From: Saccharum officinarum
Taxonomy: Eukaryota; Streptophyta; Magnoliopsida; Poales; Poaceae
DNA length: 64,000 nt
Assembly (NCBI GenBank): GCA_020631735.1
Contig: CM036160.1
Span: 116,728,680-116,792,679 of the forward strand
Direction: 5' to 3'
Made by a program: the position numbers and the translations under genes. Under the pieces are notes generated by a model. That model searched no databases. It saw nothing but the letters and a program-made list of their open reading frames with translations, and was not told the origin of the DNA. Of the stretch, positions 45,966 through 57,840 are shown piece after piece. Each line of letters starts with the position of its first letter. Within the stretch, counting starts at the first letter, position 1.

Positions 45966-48900
45966 CTATCTGGACAAGGTTACGCTGATGGTCATGTCGC
46001 AGGACGCCGACATCTCGGTGCCGACGGGGCGCACGTTGAAGTACGCCGGCTGCTTCGGCTCCGGAAGGGCCGCGCCCTCGCCGCTGCTCAGCATCCTGAC
46101 GACCTCGTCCATGGCCGGGCGGTCATCCGCGCTCTCCTGCACGCAAAGGAGCGCAACGTGGACGTGCCTCTCCATGGTGTAGTCATACGTTCCGTTCCCT
46201 AATAAGCTGCGTTCCACCAGCTCTGGCCATTGCCCGGATCTCCACAGCAGCCATGCCTGGGCATCAAGAAAAGTAGAGCTAGCAGTTAGCTATCACAAAG
46301 TTAATGTGCCTTGTCTCTGACGAACATATGTAATCGTATTCAGCAGACAATGTGATAAGATTTATATCTAGTAGACTGTATATAGTACTAACATATGCGA
46401 TTAGCTTGTACAGTTTGCCATCGAATCTGTAGGAGCCAGTGGTCATGGTGCCGCTGATGATCTCCAGGAGCAGCACACCGAAGCTGAAGACGTCAGACTT
46501 GACCGAGCAAACTCCATCCGAGGCATACTCCGGAGCTATGTACCCACTTGATGATAATATATACAACACAATCATTGAAGTTAATATTAATGGAGAATTG
46601 GAGATATTCTAATGTAATAAACTAGACTATATATACAAGTCAACTTCGGATTTGTCTTTGGATCGACTCTACTTACTGTGTGCCCACAATTCGAGTGGTG
46701 TTTGACTTGGCCACGCTAGAGCTGAATATCCTGGCCATCCCAAAATCTGAGATTTTAGGGTTCATCTCGCTGTCCAAGAGAATGTTGCTGGCTTTGAGAT
46801 CCCTGTGGACCACGCAGAGGCGCGAGTGGATGTGAAGGTAGAGAAGCCCCTGAGCTATCCCCTCGATTATATTCAGACGTTTGGGCCAATCTAGTGACGC
46901 TCCTTTTTTACTGTCTGATGAAGAAGACGTGCCATGCAAATAAAATGTGCACGGTCAGAGTTAGTTAAGACTGAAGAGAAAACAAAATTTCATAAATTTC
47001 ACTGGATAAGAATTGGTTTTTATTAGGCGACGACTTTGCCATCAAGGAAAAAAAATTTCCCCCATCAGAAGATTCAATTTCAATGGAAGCACATCGTTTC
47101 ATTTCTCGAGAATTTCTTATTTCTCATCAAGGAGAAGAACTTATTGGGACAAGTTTTCAAGGAAATCTTTTGGCACACTACATATATGTACATTACATAC
47201 CGAAGATGATGAGGTCTAGGCTTTTGTTTGGCATGTACTCATAGACCAGAATCTTCTCGTGCTCCCCTTCAATACAGCAGCCCAGTAGCCTGACTAGATT
47301 CCGGTGCTGAAGCTTTGCAATGAGCTGGATCTCATTCTTGAACTCTAGCAAGCCTTGCAAAGAACATGGACCAAGCCTTTTCACTCCTATTTCAAGCCCA
47401 TCAGGCAGCACACCCTGACAACACAAACGTATATATATGTGTATACATATAGTGCATAGTTAGATATATATACTACGTACTTGATTTGAAGATAGAGCAA
47501 GGACTTACTGTGAATGTCTGAACATCACTGAAAATGACTCCAATATATATATATATACCTTATAGACAGCACCGAAACCACCTTGTCCAAGTTTGTTTTC
47601 AATCGAAAATCCATTGGTAGCGCCTTTCATCTGAGAGAAGTCGTAGAGCGAAAACCCTGAGTTGCCTTCTTCCAATCTCCAGAGGCTGATCACATTTTTA
47701 ACAGCAATAGACAACCTCCGTAATTCAGACCGAGCAAGTACTGATCACAACACAGGTTGGTAGAAATTCAATGATCCAGGTTCAGACAAAGGAAAAGGGG
47801 GATTTTTGTTTTGAAGTTTCTTTGTGAGTTTATATAAACGCTAGAAATTATACCTCGCTTTCGCCGTAGTTTGATCCATCTATGGAGAAGAAAACTAGCA
47901 GACAACAAAAGTAGAGAAACAACGGCTATGGTGGTCCAGAGCCAAGCCTTGCTCGCTGCGTTAAAACCAAGCCGGAATTAGATCAATTCAAATGGACTGT
48001 GAAATGTGCTCATGTTTAATTTGTAAAAAAGAGCTCTTTGTCCCCTATATGTACTCTACCATTCTCAAAATAAATATCATCCAGAGTCTTGTAGTCCACT
48101 TTTGAAACATTTTGTTTGCTAATTTACACAATATAAAGGCGGCAAAAGTTTTGCAGGATTTTTATTAGATGGAAAAAAAGGAACACAATATAAATATCGT
48201 TTGTCATGGATAGACATAATATGATCAGTAGAGTTTGTCATGAAAGCCACTTTATATATCTGTATTTTCAAGTTATCTTTGCTAATCTACATTTAGAAAA
48301 CAAATAGTTTGATAATGTCGTTTAATTCCATTATGTGAAAACGGGAAAAAAATGTTAGTGCGTTTTGGATGAAAAGAAAAGGATTACATACGTTTGGCCT
48401 GTTTTTGCTTGTGCAGGTCGACTGATAAGTCGGCGGTGTTAAAGAAGGTGTCGTCCGTCTCGTACCGCACGGTGCACCGCGGCACAAGGATCCTCCCGCC
48501 ATGCTGCCCGCTGGGAAACGTGGCCGGGAACGCCGAGATGAGGCCGTCGAGGCATGCGCGGCACCGGTCCGGCGACATGTCGACGGTGCACTGCACCAGC
48601 GCGAACAGCCTGAGGCGCTGCTCCTCGAACCACGAGCGCCCCGTGGCGTACCTGCCGGGCTTGCCCGCGGCGACGCCGGCGATGGTGGTGACCAGTTCGC
48701 GGACGAGCGCGTCGAACCGGCGCGCCGCGTCGGCGGGGGCCACGAAGTTAGTGTTGTTCCCGGCCCACCTGGGCGCGTTCCCGCCGCCGCCGCCGTCTCC
48801 GGAGAGGAAGTCAGCGCCGGAGAGCCGCAGCTGGTAGCGGTCGTAGAAGAGGGTGATGTCCCTGAGCCGCGGCGGGCCGCAGCCGAACGCGTTCTCGGAG

Positions 48901-49277
48901 TCGTTGATGGCGCTGGACAGGGCGTCGCGGAGCCCCCGCGCGCAGGCGTCGCCCCTGAAGTCCCCCCGGCAGAGCGCGAGGCCGTAGGCGGCGTCGGGCG
49001 ATGACGAAGAAGGCGACGCGCCGGCCACGCCGACGGCCGAGCCGTTGGCCCGCGCGCCTGCGATGAGGGTGGCGGCCAGGGCGTTGAGGTTGGAACGGTA
49101 GGCAGCGTCGCTGCTCGTGCTGCTGTTGCCCGCCCCGGCCCCCGCAGGTGCAGGCATGCCACACTTGTGGCCCAGGATAGTGTCCTCTGCGGCGGCCGGC
49201 GCCGCCCGCAGCATCGCCGCCGCGAAAGCAACCAGGGCAACGTCGAGGAGGCGGCGGCGGACGATGTGAGCCGACAT
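45966..49277 (-). CDS. Cysteine-rich receptor-like protein kinase (DUF26 type)
   Basis: Exons 49277-48392, 47955-47854, 47740-47559, 47414-47201, 46914-46677, 46546-46393 and 46256-45966 join in frame to 688 aa, the usual CRK length and seven-exon plan. The ATG at 49277 is chosen because it gives a clean signal peptide ([20 protein letters not shown]); the frame is open further upstream. The ectodomain has two DUF26 units. The second has the full C-x8-C-x2-C ([14 protein letters not shown]), but in the first the third Cys is Gly ([13 protein letters not shown]). Exon 2 encodes the membrane helix ([18 protein letters not shown]) and a basic stop-transfer. The kinase has [11 protein letters not shown], Lys about 402, [11 protein letters not shown] (Asp about 500) and DFGMA (Asp about 518), so it looks active (RD type). 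Such kinases act in defence, ROS or stress signalling; the ligand is unknown. Confidence 0.94.
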
Positions 49278-51143
49278 GCTGGCGCCGCGCGCGCGCGCAG
49301 GTGTATTGATGGAAGAGACGAGGACGTGTGTATAGTGTGTGTGCAGCTTGGTAGCTGAAGGTAGTAGCAAGGTACGTACGTAGTTGGCATGGTGGTCGTC
49401 GTCCATGGAGCTCTTAATTATAAGCACGGATCGGAGGTTGCTGTTGATATATTTTATTGGCTGCTGCTCTAAGCTCTCTATCATCGTCGATCCAGAAATG
49501 TAATAATCCAGCATCATCAGCATGGACCAAGGCATATAGTTGACCAAGATAATTTGGTAGAAAAACCTCGTCCGATCCCGGCCGGGCTCTGTTGAAAACA
49601 ATGAAACTGTGAGTTTTCTTGTTGCTTATCTCATATTATATTTAATTAACAAGCATTAATTACTTGAAGAAACTGCTTAGTAGCTGCATACCTAGCTATC
49701 ACACGAAGACTAAAAATTCAAAAACACTGTATATGCAGTTTGACAGCAGGGCCATTTAAAATTTTAATTGCTTGGTGCATGCATCTCCATACATCAGTAT
49801 GCAGGCGTCTTCTGTCTTGTCTCTTGAGTCTGAGCCCTGAGCCCTGAGCCCTGAGCCTGACTGCCTGCCTGAGGCAGTGGTTATCAAGATGAGCACGGTG
49901 TTGCATTCAGGGTTGGCGACTAGCCAACAAGGCCCCCAATAAGATGAGCATGGTATTTGACTTTAATATATGACATGTTCGCTTGAGCTGATCTGGCTGG
50001 CTGAATGTACTGCTAGATGGTTTTTTTTTTAAAGAAAAACACTGCTGGCTGGCTGGCTGATTTGGCTGATAATCTCAAATGAACGGGCTGATGACGGAGA
50101 AAAATATGCAAAGACTGTCAGTGGCATTTATCAGGAAGTTAACGCGTATTTTACACTGGCATTGTATCTGACGTCTGATAACCAAGATAAAACTGGAGAC
50201 TTGTTGTAGACTGAAACAGGCCAGCCATGGGTCACAGTTCAATTCTTAAACACAAAGTGAGGTAACACAGTGGCTGCAAGAAATTGCCAAGAAAACAAGT
50301 CAATGTGCTGTCTGCTGTTCAAAGTCTGCCGCCATTCTGCTACTCCGAACGAGCAAGACATCTATATAAAATATGTCATCTGCTACCTTGAGCGATGTGG
50401 ATGATGTGGATGTTTGTGGACCTGTTCACCGGATGGTAGCTGGAAGCGATCGTCCGGCGTCGGGAATGCAGCATGGGCTGGCGCTGAAAACAGTTGCATT
50501 TGTACCGACAAACCCGCTCTAGCTCGCAGTGATCGAAAGTCCATGTGAAGGATGGGATCGACGCAGTGATCGAGACACCGTCGACTCCACTCCATTGACT
50601 TGACCTAGGTACTAGTATAGTGCCGTATTTTTCATTTAGAGTACATATATATCCCCCGTGGGCTATGACTACGACATCCTCTGAAAGCCCAGTAGAAACA
50701 AGGACGGCATACCCAAGAAAAGGACCGAGTGATCTAGAACGGATCGACAAGGCGATGGGATCCATGGAAACATGGTATGGTACACTCACCTGTGAGTCTT
50801 TGACAGCACCAACGAGGAAGAAGGTCAGGATGACCTCCGTGGGCTTTTCTACCGAATTGGCCCAACTGGCTAGTACGGTTCCTTTTGTTGGCCCAATCCA
50901 ACCCGAGGCAAAGCAAGAAGACTGCGGCCCACCACGGCCTCTGCAAGTCTGCATGTGGCAGCGGCGAGCCGGCGAGGCCGCAGCGCTGGCTGCCGCCGTG
51001 CCAGGTGGGTCCTGCGTCATTGCCTGCCGACGGGCGGGGCCCGCTCCTTTGGTTTTCTCGCTCGCGCACCCAGAGCAGAGCACGTACAAGCTGCTGATGA
51101 TCTCGTGAACCTCTCCTTCTCAACCTCAACTAAAACGCAGGCA
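49278..51143. other. Intergenic region between the receptor kinase and the P450
   Basis: It should contain both promoters, as the two genes are divergent. Overlapping frames at 50376-51129 lack a domain. CTGAGCC units repeat at about 49829-49860. A possible ~115-bp MITE with ends TGTTCGCTTGAG / CTCAAATGAACG lies at 49976-50085. TTATAATTA at about 49415-49423 (minus strand) is a weak TATA candidate for the receptor kinase. Confidence 0.4.
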
Positions 51144-52076
51144 ATGACGCAGATGGCCATAGCCGACCTCCCACTCCACTACGGCTACAACCTCCTCCTT
51201 ATCTTGATTCCTCTGCTCGCCGCCATCCCACTCCTCACGCTCCACTGTTCGCTGTCTCACCGTCGGCGCAGCGGCGCGGCGCCGCTCCCTCCTCCGTCGC
51301 CGTGGGCGCTCCCAGTGATCGACCACCTCCACCACCTGGCCCTCGCAGGCGCGCTCCCGCACCGCGCCGTGCGGGACCTGGCGAGGCGACTCGGCCCGCT
51401 CATGCTGCTCCGCCTCGGCGAGCTCCGCGTCGTGGTAGCCTCCTCGGCCGACGCTGCGCGCGAGGTGATGCGGACCCACGACCTCGCCTTCGCGACGCGG
51501 CCCGTCAGCCACACGGCCAGGGCCCTGCTCGGCGACTGCAGCCTCGGCCTCGTGTTCGCGCCCTACGGCGACGGGTGGAGGCAGCTCCGCAGGATCTGCA
51601 CCACGGAGCTGCTCAGCACGCGCCGCGTCCGCTCGTTCAGGGCCGTGCACGAGGACGAGGTCCGCCGGCTCCTCCGCTCAGTGGCGGCGGCGCCGGCGCC
51701 GGTCGACCTGAGCGAGATGGTGTCGGTGTACGTGGCCGACGCGTCCGTGCGCGCCATCATCGGCAGCAAGTTCAGGGACAGGGACACGTTCCTGCGCCTG
51801 CTGGAGCGCCGCCTCCGGAACGTGCCCGCGCAGAGCCTGCCGGACCTCTTCCCGTCCTCGCGCTTGGCGACGCTCGTCAGCCCGACGCTGTGGCTCTTGA
51901 AGCGCGAGCGCCAGGACATGATGGCGTTCATCGACACCATCATCCAGGAGCACCAAGACAGCAGAGGCGCTGCCTCCACCGACGACGACGACTTGCTCGA
52001 CGTGCTGCTGAGGATCCAGAGAGAGGACGAGGTGGATCCACCCCTCACCACCGAGAACATCAAGGCTGTCATCATC
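51144..52076 (+). CDS. Cytochrome P450 (CYP71-like), exon 1 only
   Basis: The ATG at 51144 opens 311 codons to a GT donor at 52077. It starts with a hydrophobic membrane anchor (GYNLLLILIPLLAAIPLLTL), a basic stretch and the Pro-rich hinge PLPPPSPWALPVIDHLHHLA. Typical CYP71-clan blocks follow: HRAVRDLARRLGPLMLLRLG, the C-helix GDGWRQLRRICTTELLS, and LDVLLRIQREDEVDPPLTTE ending NIKAVII before the I-helix. Plant A-type P450s have a single intron here. Exon 2, with the I-helix A/G-G-x-D/E-T-T, ExxR and heme Cys, is not in the window. A copia element begins 65 bases after the donor. It would be an ER-bound monooxygenase of specialised metabolism; the substrate is not known. Confidence 0.88.
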
Positions 52077-52141
52077 GTAAGATTTCTAGCTAAATCCTGA
52101 AAGACGACAATTCAATTGAATCGGGAATAATGATGCTATAC

Positions 52142-52410
52142 TGTCAGGACAATTCGGTTGGCGTTGCCGGCGTCGGTGGTGCTTCCCGTCGCTGGCAGCG
52201 CCCCTTCTCTAGATCGGGATTAGGGTTAGGATGTCGGTGGGGAACTGGCTCCGTGGTAAACCTCGTACCTCGAGCCCCGGCCCCCACCTCCTATTTATAG
52301 CGCTGTGCGACGGGGGCCCACCAACCATATTGGGTTGGGCGCCCCCGATCAAGGCGCGAGAACAAGGCCCAAAGGCCGTTGGGCCTAATGGAGGGAGATC
52401 GTTTCTAACA
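52142..52410 (-). repeat. 3' LTR of the copia element
   Basis: TGTCAGGACA ... TTTCTAACA on the plus strand, 269 bp, i.e. TGTTAGAAA ... TGTCCTGACA when read on the element strand. The adjacent purine tract fixes the inner border. TATAC (52137-52141) would be the left target duplication. The partner LTR is outside the window. Confidence 0.8.
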
Positions 52411-52428
52411 TTCTCCCCCTTGATCTCT
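52411..52428 (-). other. Polypurine tract of the copia element
   Basis: The minus strand reads AGAGATCAAGGGGGAGAA directly before the 3' LTR, a strong purine run in the position for plus-strand priming. Confidence 0.8.
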
Positions 52429-52623
52429 CATCACTTTCTTTGTTCTTTAATTTCATACTCAATCTTTCGATTCATATTTTTTCTTGTTTCTATCCTATTC
52501 CATTGCAGATTAGTGCATTGAACTGTTTCATCGTCACAGCAATTAGCGCCGTTAGACTAACAGCCACAACACATTTCTCTGTTTGGAATGAAGTTTCTTC
52601 TGGGCCCTTCGTATGTTCGGGAA

Positions 52624-55600
52624 TCATAGGCTTTCCCTTAAACCCATGCCGGCTACGTGTTCTCTGAACACGTTGGGTGGTAAGCCCTTAGTGAGCGGAT
52701 CCGCGAGCATTTTCTCTGTACTTATATGCTCAAGATTTATAATATGATTCCGAACTTTATCTTTTACAACATAGTACTTTATGTCAATGTGTTTGGCAGC
52801 ACCACTTGACCTATTGTTGTAAGCATATTGTACTGCTGGGTTGTTATCACAATACAACCTCATCGGTTCATTTATATCATCAATCACTTTCAATCCGGGT
52901 ATGAATTTCTTTAGCCAATTCACCTGCCCCGTTGCCTCATAGCATGCTACAAACTCGGCATACATTGTCGAGGATGTAGTTACGGTTTGTTTGGAGCTTT
53001 TCCACGATATAGCCCCTCCTGCGAGAGTAAATATATATCTTGACGTGGATTTTCTTTCTTCTCCCACATAATCGGAATCTGAATACCCCTCTATCTGCAG
53101 GGAATCAGATCTTCTATACGTTAGCATGAGGCCTTTCGTACCCTGCAAATAACGCAGGACTTTCTTCACCAATTTCTAATGTTCTATTCCTAGATTCTTT
53201 TGATATCTGCCAAGTAACCCGGTAACAAAAGCCAAGTCAGGGCGTGTACACACTTGAGCATATTGTAAACTTCCAACTGCTGAAGCATACGGTACCGATT
53301 TCATTCGATTAATTTCATATTCGTTCTTGGGACATTGATGTTCTCCAAATCTATCGCCCTTGACAATAGGAGCAGGTGAAGGACTGCACGCATGCATACA
53401 AAATTTCTTCAAAACCTTTTCTATGTATGCCTTTTGCGATAATCCTAGTACCCCTTTCTTCTATCTCGGTGAATCTCTATTCCCAAAACAAACGAGGCCT
53501 CACCGAGATCTTTCATATCGAAGTTTGAGGACAAGAATTTCTTCGTTTTCATTAGTAGATTGACATCACTGCTAGCAAGCAGTATATCATCTACATACAA
53601 GATTAGGAATATATACTTTCCATTCTTGAATTTTGCGTAAACGCAATTGTCCTCAATATTTTCCTTAAACCCAAAACCTTTTATTGTTCTATCAAATTTC
53701 AAATACCACTGTCTTGAGGCTTGCTTCAATCCGTAGATTGATTTCTTTAGGCGGCATCCTATATTTCCTTTTTCTTTTACAACAAAACCTTTCGGTTGTG
53801 CCATATAAACATTTTCTTCCAAATCCCCATTAAGAAACGCCGTTTTTTCATCTATTTGATGTAACTCCAAATCATAGTGGGCTACAAGTGCCATTATAAT
53901 TCTGAAGGAATCTTTACATGAGACTGGAGAAAACGTCTCATTGTAATCAATCCCTTCTCTTTGCGTAAAGCCTTTCGCCACAAGTCGCGCTTTAAGTCTT
54001 TCTATATTCCCTTGGGAGTCATATTTTGTTTTGTAGATCCATTTACAACCTACTGTTTTGGCTCCTTTAGGAATAATTTCCAAGTCCCAAACTTTATTGG
54101 TACTCATGGATTTCATTTCATCTTCCATGGCCTTAAGCCACTTTGATGAGTGGTCGCTTCTCATGGCTTCTTCAAATGAGGTGGGATCATCCCCCATCTG
54201 AAATTCTTCTGTTTCATAAACTTCATAGTCATTAGAAATAGCTGACCTTCTTGTTCTTTGAGACATTCTAGGGGCCTCTGGCACTTGTTCCACATTGGGC
54301 TGTTGTTGTTCTTCCTCATGTGCGACATTTGGTTCTATGGGTTCCTCAAGGACAGCCTCCTCAAGGACAGGTTCCTCATGTTCATTTATTGTCGCCACGG
54401 GAGAACTTGCAACAGGTGTTGGCTCTATAGTGTCCTGCACTGTCGGCTCAACAGCAACAGGTAGCGTAAAGAATGGTTCTTCAACCATCGGAGTGGGTAC
54501 GTGTACCCGTTTCTCCTGTAGGCTTATTTCTTGTGCTACCATGCTCCCCTGATCATGTTATCCTCCAAGAACACAGCGTGTCTTGTTTCTACAATCTTCG
54601 TATGTCTGTCAGGACAATAAAATCGATATCCTTTCGATCTTTCTGGATAGCCAATAAAATGGCAGCTGACTGTCTTGGAGTCTAACTTTTCTATGTTTGG
54701 GTTAAACACTTTTGCCTCAGCTGGACAGCCCCACACACGCAAATGGTTAAGTGAGGGTTCCCTTCCTGTCCATAATTCATACGGTGTTTTAGGCACCGAC
54801 TTGCTTGGTACTCGATTAAGTATGTGAATGGCGGTTTTCAGTGCCTCTATCCATAAACTAATCGGTAAGGTGGAGTAACTTATCATGCTTCTTACCATAT
54901 CCATTAAGGTACGGTTACGTCTTTCAGCCACTCTATTCTGCTGAGGCTCCCCCGGTGTGGAGTACTGAGCGACTATGCCATTTTCCTATAGAAACTTTGC
55001 AAACGGTCCAGGAATCTAGCCATATGGGGTATGTCGCCCATAGTACTCTCCACCTCGGTCTGATCGTACTATCTTTATTTTCTTATCGTGCTGATTTTCA
55101 ACCTCAGCTTTAAATATTTTGAATTTATCCAATACTTCCGATCTTTCTTTAATTGGATAAATATAGCCATAACGAGAGTAATCGTCTGTGAATGTTATAA
55201 ACGAATCATAACCATCCACGCTTTTCACAGGAAATGGGCCACATATATCAGTGTGGATTATTTCTAAAGTTCCTGTGCTTCGTTTGGCATTTTTCTTAAT
55301 TTTCTTGACATACTTTCCTTTGATGCAATCAACGTATTGTTCTAAATCTGAAAATTCTAAGTGCGGAAGAATTGATTCTTTAATTAGCCGTTCCATTCTC
55401 TCCCTCGAAATATGGCCCAAACGACAGTGCCATAATTTCGAAGAGGCATCATCAATTCGCTTCCGCTTCTTAGTTACATTCGCAGATGGGGAATCATTCA
55501 TATTCTCATCGCATACATTGTTCGCATTTTCATCAAGAGATAATAAATAAAGCTTGTCTTGTCGGAAGGCAAGACCAACACATTTATTGTTAACAAGTAT

Positions 55601-56466
55601 CTTACATTTGCCATTACCAAAATGGCAATCAATTCTGTCATCATCAAGTTTTGAAACACTTATTAAATTTCTTCGCAAAGAGGGAACATAAAGTACTTCT
55701 TTAAGTCTAAGTACAAAGCCATTGTTCAATTCTAAAGATAAATCTCCAATCGCTTCAACGTCGGCTTGTACTCTATTTGCAACTTTAATTGTTCTTTCTT
55801 CTCTTTGCAAGGTTCTCGTCCCACTTAACCCCTGTAAAGAATTTGCAACATGAGTAGTTGCTCCTGAATCAACCCACCAAGTGGATTTAGCATAACATAA
55901 ATACAGGGATTCATCTACAAATGTAATAAATTCATCACCTCTTTTCAGTAGAGATTTCAGAAAGTCTGGACAGTCTCTCTTGTAGTGTCCCTTCTTGAAG
56001 CAGTGCTTGCATTGGTCCTTTTCAGCTCCACCATAGGAGTTGCTCTGCTGATTTTTAGGTTCCTGGGGTTTCTTTCCCTGTGAGTTTGAGGAAGAGGCCT
56101 TGTCCCACTTGGGTTTCCCTTGTGGTTTAAAATTCTTGTTATTAAAGTTCTTTCTTTTATTATCCTTCACAAAATGAGCGGACTCACTCTGTGAGGACTT
56201 TATCCTCTCCTCTTCTTGAGCACACATTGAGATAAGTCTTTCTATGCCCCATCTTTCAGGCTGCATATTATAGTTCACAATGAAAATATCATATTCTTTT
56301 GGCAGGGAAGCAAAAATCAAATGAATCAGGAAATCATCTTCAAATTCATTTCTTTTAGCTTAGATGCCGTGGTGTTCATCTTCAAAATGTGCTCTCTAAT
56401 GCTACCACCAGTATATTTTTCATTCACAAGATTCTTTATCAGTGAACTTGCTGTGGCCTTGGTAGA
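52624..56466 (-). pseudogene. Copia Gag-Pol remnant
   Basis: In reading order: Gag C-terminus with the knuckle CKHCFKKGHYKRDC, protease WWVDSGATTHV, integrase start WHCRLGHISRERM and HTDICGPFP ... RSDRGGEY, then RT with KARLVAKGFTQREG, HQIDEKTAFLNG and the catalytic YVDDILLASS. RNase H is at the end (YCDNNPAVQYAYN, HIDIKYYVV, ADPLTKGLP). Breaks: stops at about 55014-55019 and near 54986, a frame change at about 54537-54545, one base lost in a G run near 53455, and a stop near 53175. The active-site residues are largely kept, so the decay is recent to moderate, but no continuous polyprotein can be made. Confidence 0.88.
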
Positions 56467-57702
56467 TGTTGACGGTTCTTAAGTATCAATTATAACCATC
56501 AAATAAATAAAGAAAAGGACCTATATGCAAGCAACACCTAGAATTAGGGTTTGATCTAACAGAATTCCACGAGTTTTGCTGTTTATCTATTTCTGCAGGG
56601 GGTTATCAGGAAATACGGAAGAAAGGCCCACATGTCGGATTAATGACGGGATATTAACCGAACACGTAATTTTCTATCATCTAGAAGACTCCAGAAGCCA
56701 CGGGATCGAACGGGAGGCCGAACGGGCCCGGGACCAGGGCGCCCGCCCTGGACCCTAGGGCGCCCGCCCTGCCCCCGGGACCAATCAGGTCGAGTCTCGC
56801 GGATTATGCTCCACCGCCTTTGAGGATCAAGGAAAACCGTAGGATGAAGGTCGGTTTGATCCGACGGTCCAGATTCATCCAAAAGGGCTATATAAGCAAG
56901 GCCCCTGACCCCTGGTGGAGAAGACCCCAATTCATTATTCAGTTGCATATCTCTAGTTAGGGTTTAGAGAGAGAGGTTCCCTCTAGGGTTCCCACCTCTT
57001 AGGGTTTAGCATCCAATGTGAAAGTAGAATTAGTTCTACTAGATTGAGAGAGATAGAGTGGAGGTGTAGATCGGAGGAAGCCGGCCTGTCGGTGTCTACT
57101 CCGAGGTTGTACCTGCGGGAGCAAGTTCTTCTAACCCGAGGCTTGTTCTCAGGATTCTTCAGTATTTTGACTTCTAAATTCTAGTAAGTTCTTTGTTTTA
57201 TTGTTCTTTGGTTTATGAGTTTACTTTGATCTCTTCGCGTAGAGTTTAGAGTAATCATCTCTAGCGTAAACGTAGTGTTTAAGCTAGGATACTCATAGAT
57301 ATCCCCTCGTCTAGCCGGACCGTGGTAGTAGCGAGGAACGTGACAATTCCAAGTTACCTTTGTATTCCATATCCCGTTAGCAGGATCGATAGGGTTTATA
57401 GATGCGGGTTGAACATCCTTTGTGGTGTCTAGATTCCGTAAACCTCCCCAATAGAACAGTAGATCATCCTTACCAAGGTTAGAAGAAGAGTGCGGTTGTA
57501 GTCTTCTCTATACATCACTCACATCGAATCATAGTGGTTGTAGCCTAAAGGTTAGTAGTAATAGATTTGGTTAGTCAGATGCACTCTTTCTCCTAAAGGT
57601 AAAAATATAAATTCGATACCCAGGATAACATCTCGGGTGAAGTGCTCACCGATATCCGTGCGCTTGCGGATCATTTCCTAATTGCGTTACCAAATATCAA
57701 CA
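56467..57702 (+). repeat. 5' LTR of the Athila-like element
   Basis: 1236 bp, TGTTGACGG ... AATATCAACA. GGGCGCCCGCCCTG occurs twice in tandem at about 56738-56771 around GGACCCTA. CTATATAAGC at about 56888-56897 is a probable TATA box for element transcription. The inner border is fixed by the PBS eight bases downstream. Confidence 0.93.
56889..56895 (+). promoter_or_regulatory. TATA box in the Athila-like LTR
   Basis: GGGCTATATAAGCAAGGCCC is a well-formed TATA context about 420 bases into the LTR, likely the U3 promoter that starts the genomic RNA. Confidence 0.65.
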
Positions 57703-57710
57703 AGCATTTC

Positions 57711-57728
57711 TGGCGCCGTTGCCGGGGA
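57711..57728 (+). other. Primer-binding site (Asp-tRNA type)
   Basis: TGGCGCCGTTGCCGGGGA, eight bases after the LTR, is the PBS form seen in Athila-type elements and is usually assigned to aspartate tRNA. Confidence 0.85.
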
Positions 57729-57840
57729 GAAAGACGGTTTGCTGAGATAACCTTGAGTCTTACTACTAGCTTGTACCTATACTTTTATCTTTCTTTATCT
57801 TTTTATTCCTTATCTTTTTATATTCTTTATTCTTACCTTA

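Larger units (their letters stand above)
52142..56466 (-). mobile_element. Ty1/copia LTR retrotransposon, 5' part cut off by an Athila-like insertion
   Basis: The minus-strand element begins with its 3' LTR (52142-52410), then a polypurine tract, then a pol read leftwards with the copia order Gag-protease-integrase-RT-RNase H. At 56466 the Gag sequence is interrupted by the Athila-like element, so the 5' LTR and the beginning of Gag lie beyond the window. It stands in the P450 intron. Multiple stops and frameshifts show decay. Confidence 0.9.

Noticed and set aside
48293..49601. A 365-codon frame overlapping the receptor kinase exon, and an upstream start at 49601
   Set aside because: The 365-codon frame is a shifted reading of the DUF26 exon. 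The start at 49601 would put about 108 residues before the signal peptide, so 49277 is preferred.
50376..51129. Minus-strand frame of 237 codons
   Set aside because: No recognisable domain; it overlaps a plus-strand frame of similar quality and looks like chance in a GC-richer promoter region.
51126..52093. Frames of 170-260 codons on other frames of the P450 exon
   Set aside because: Arg/Pro/Ala-rich shadows of the P450 coding sequence without family features.
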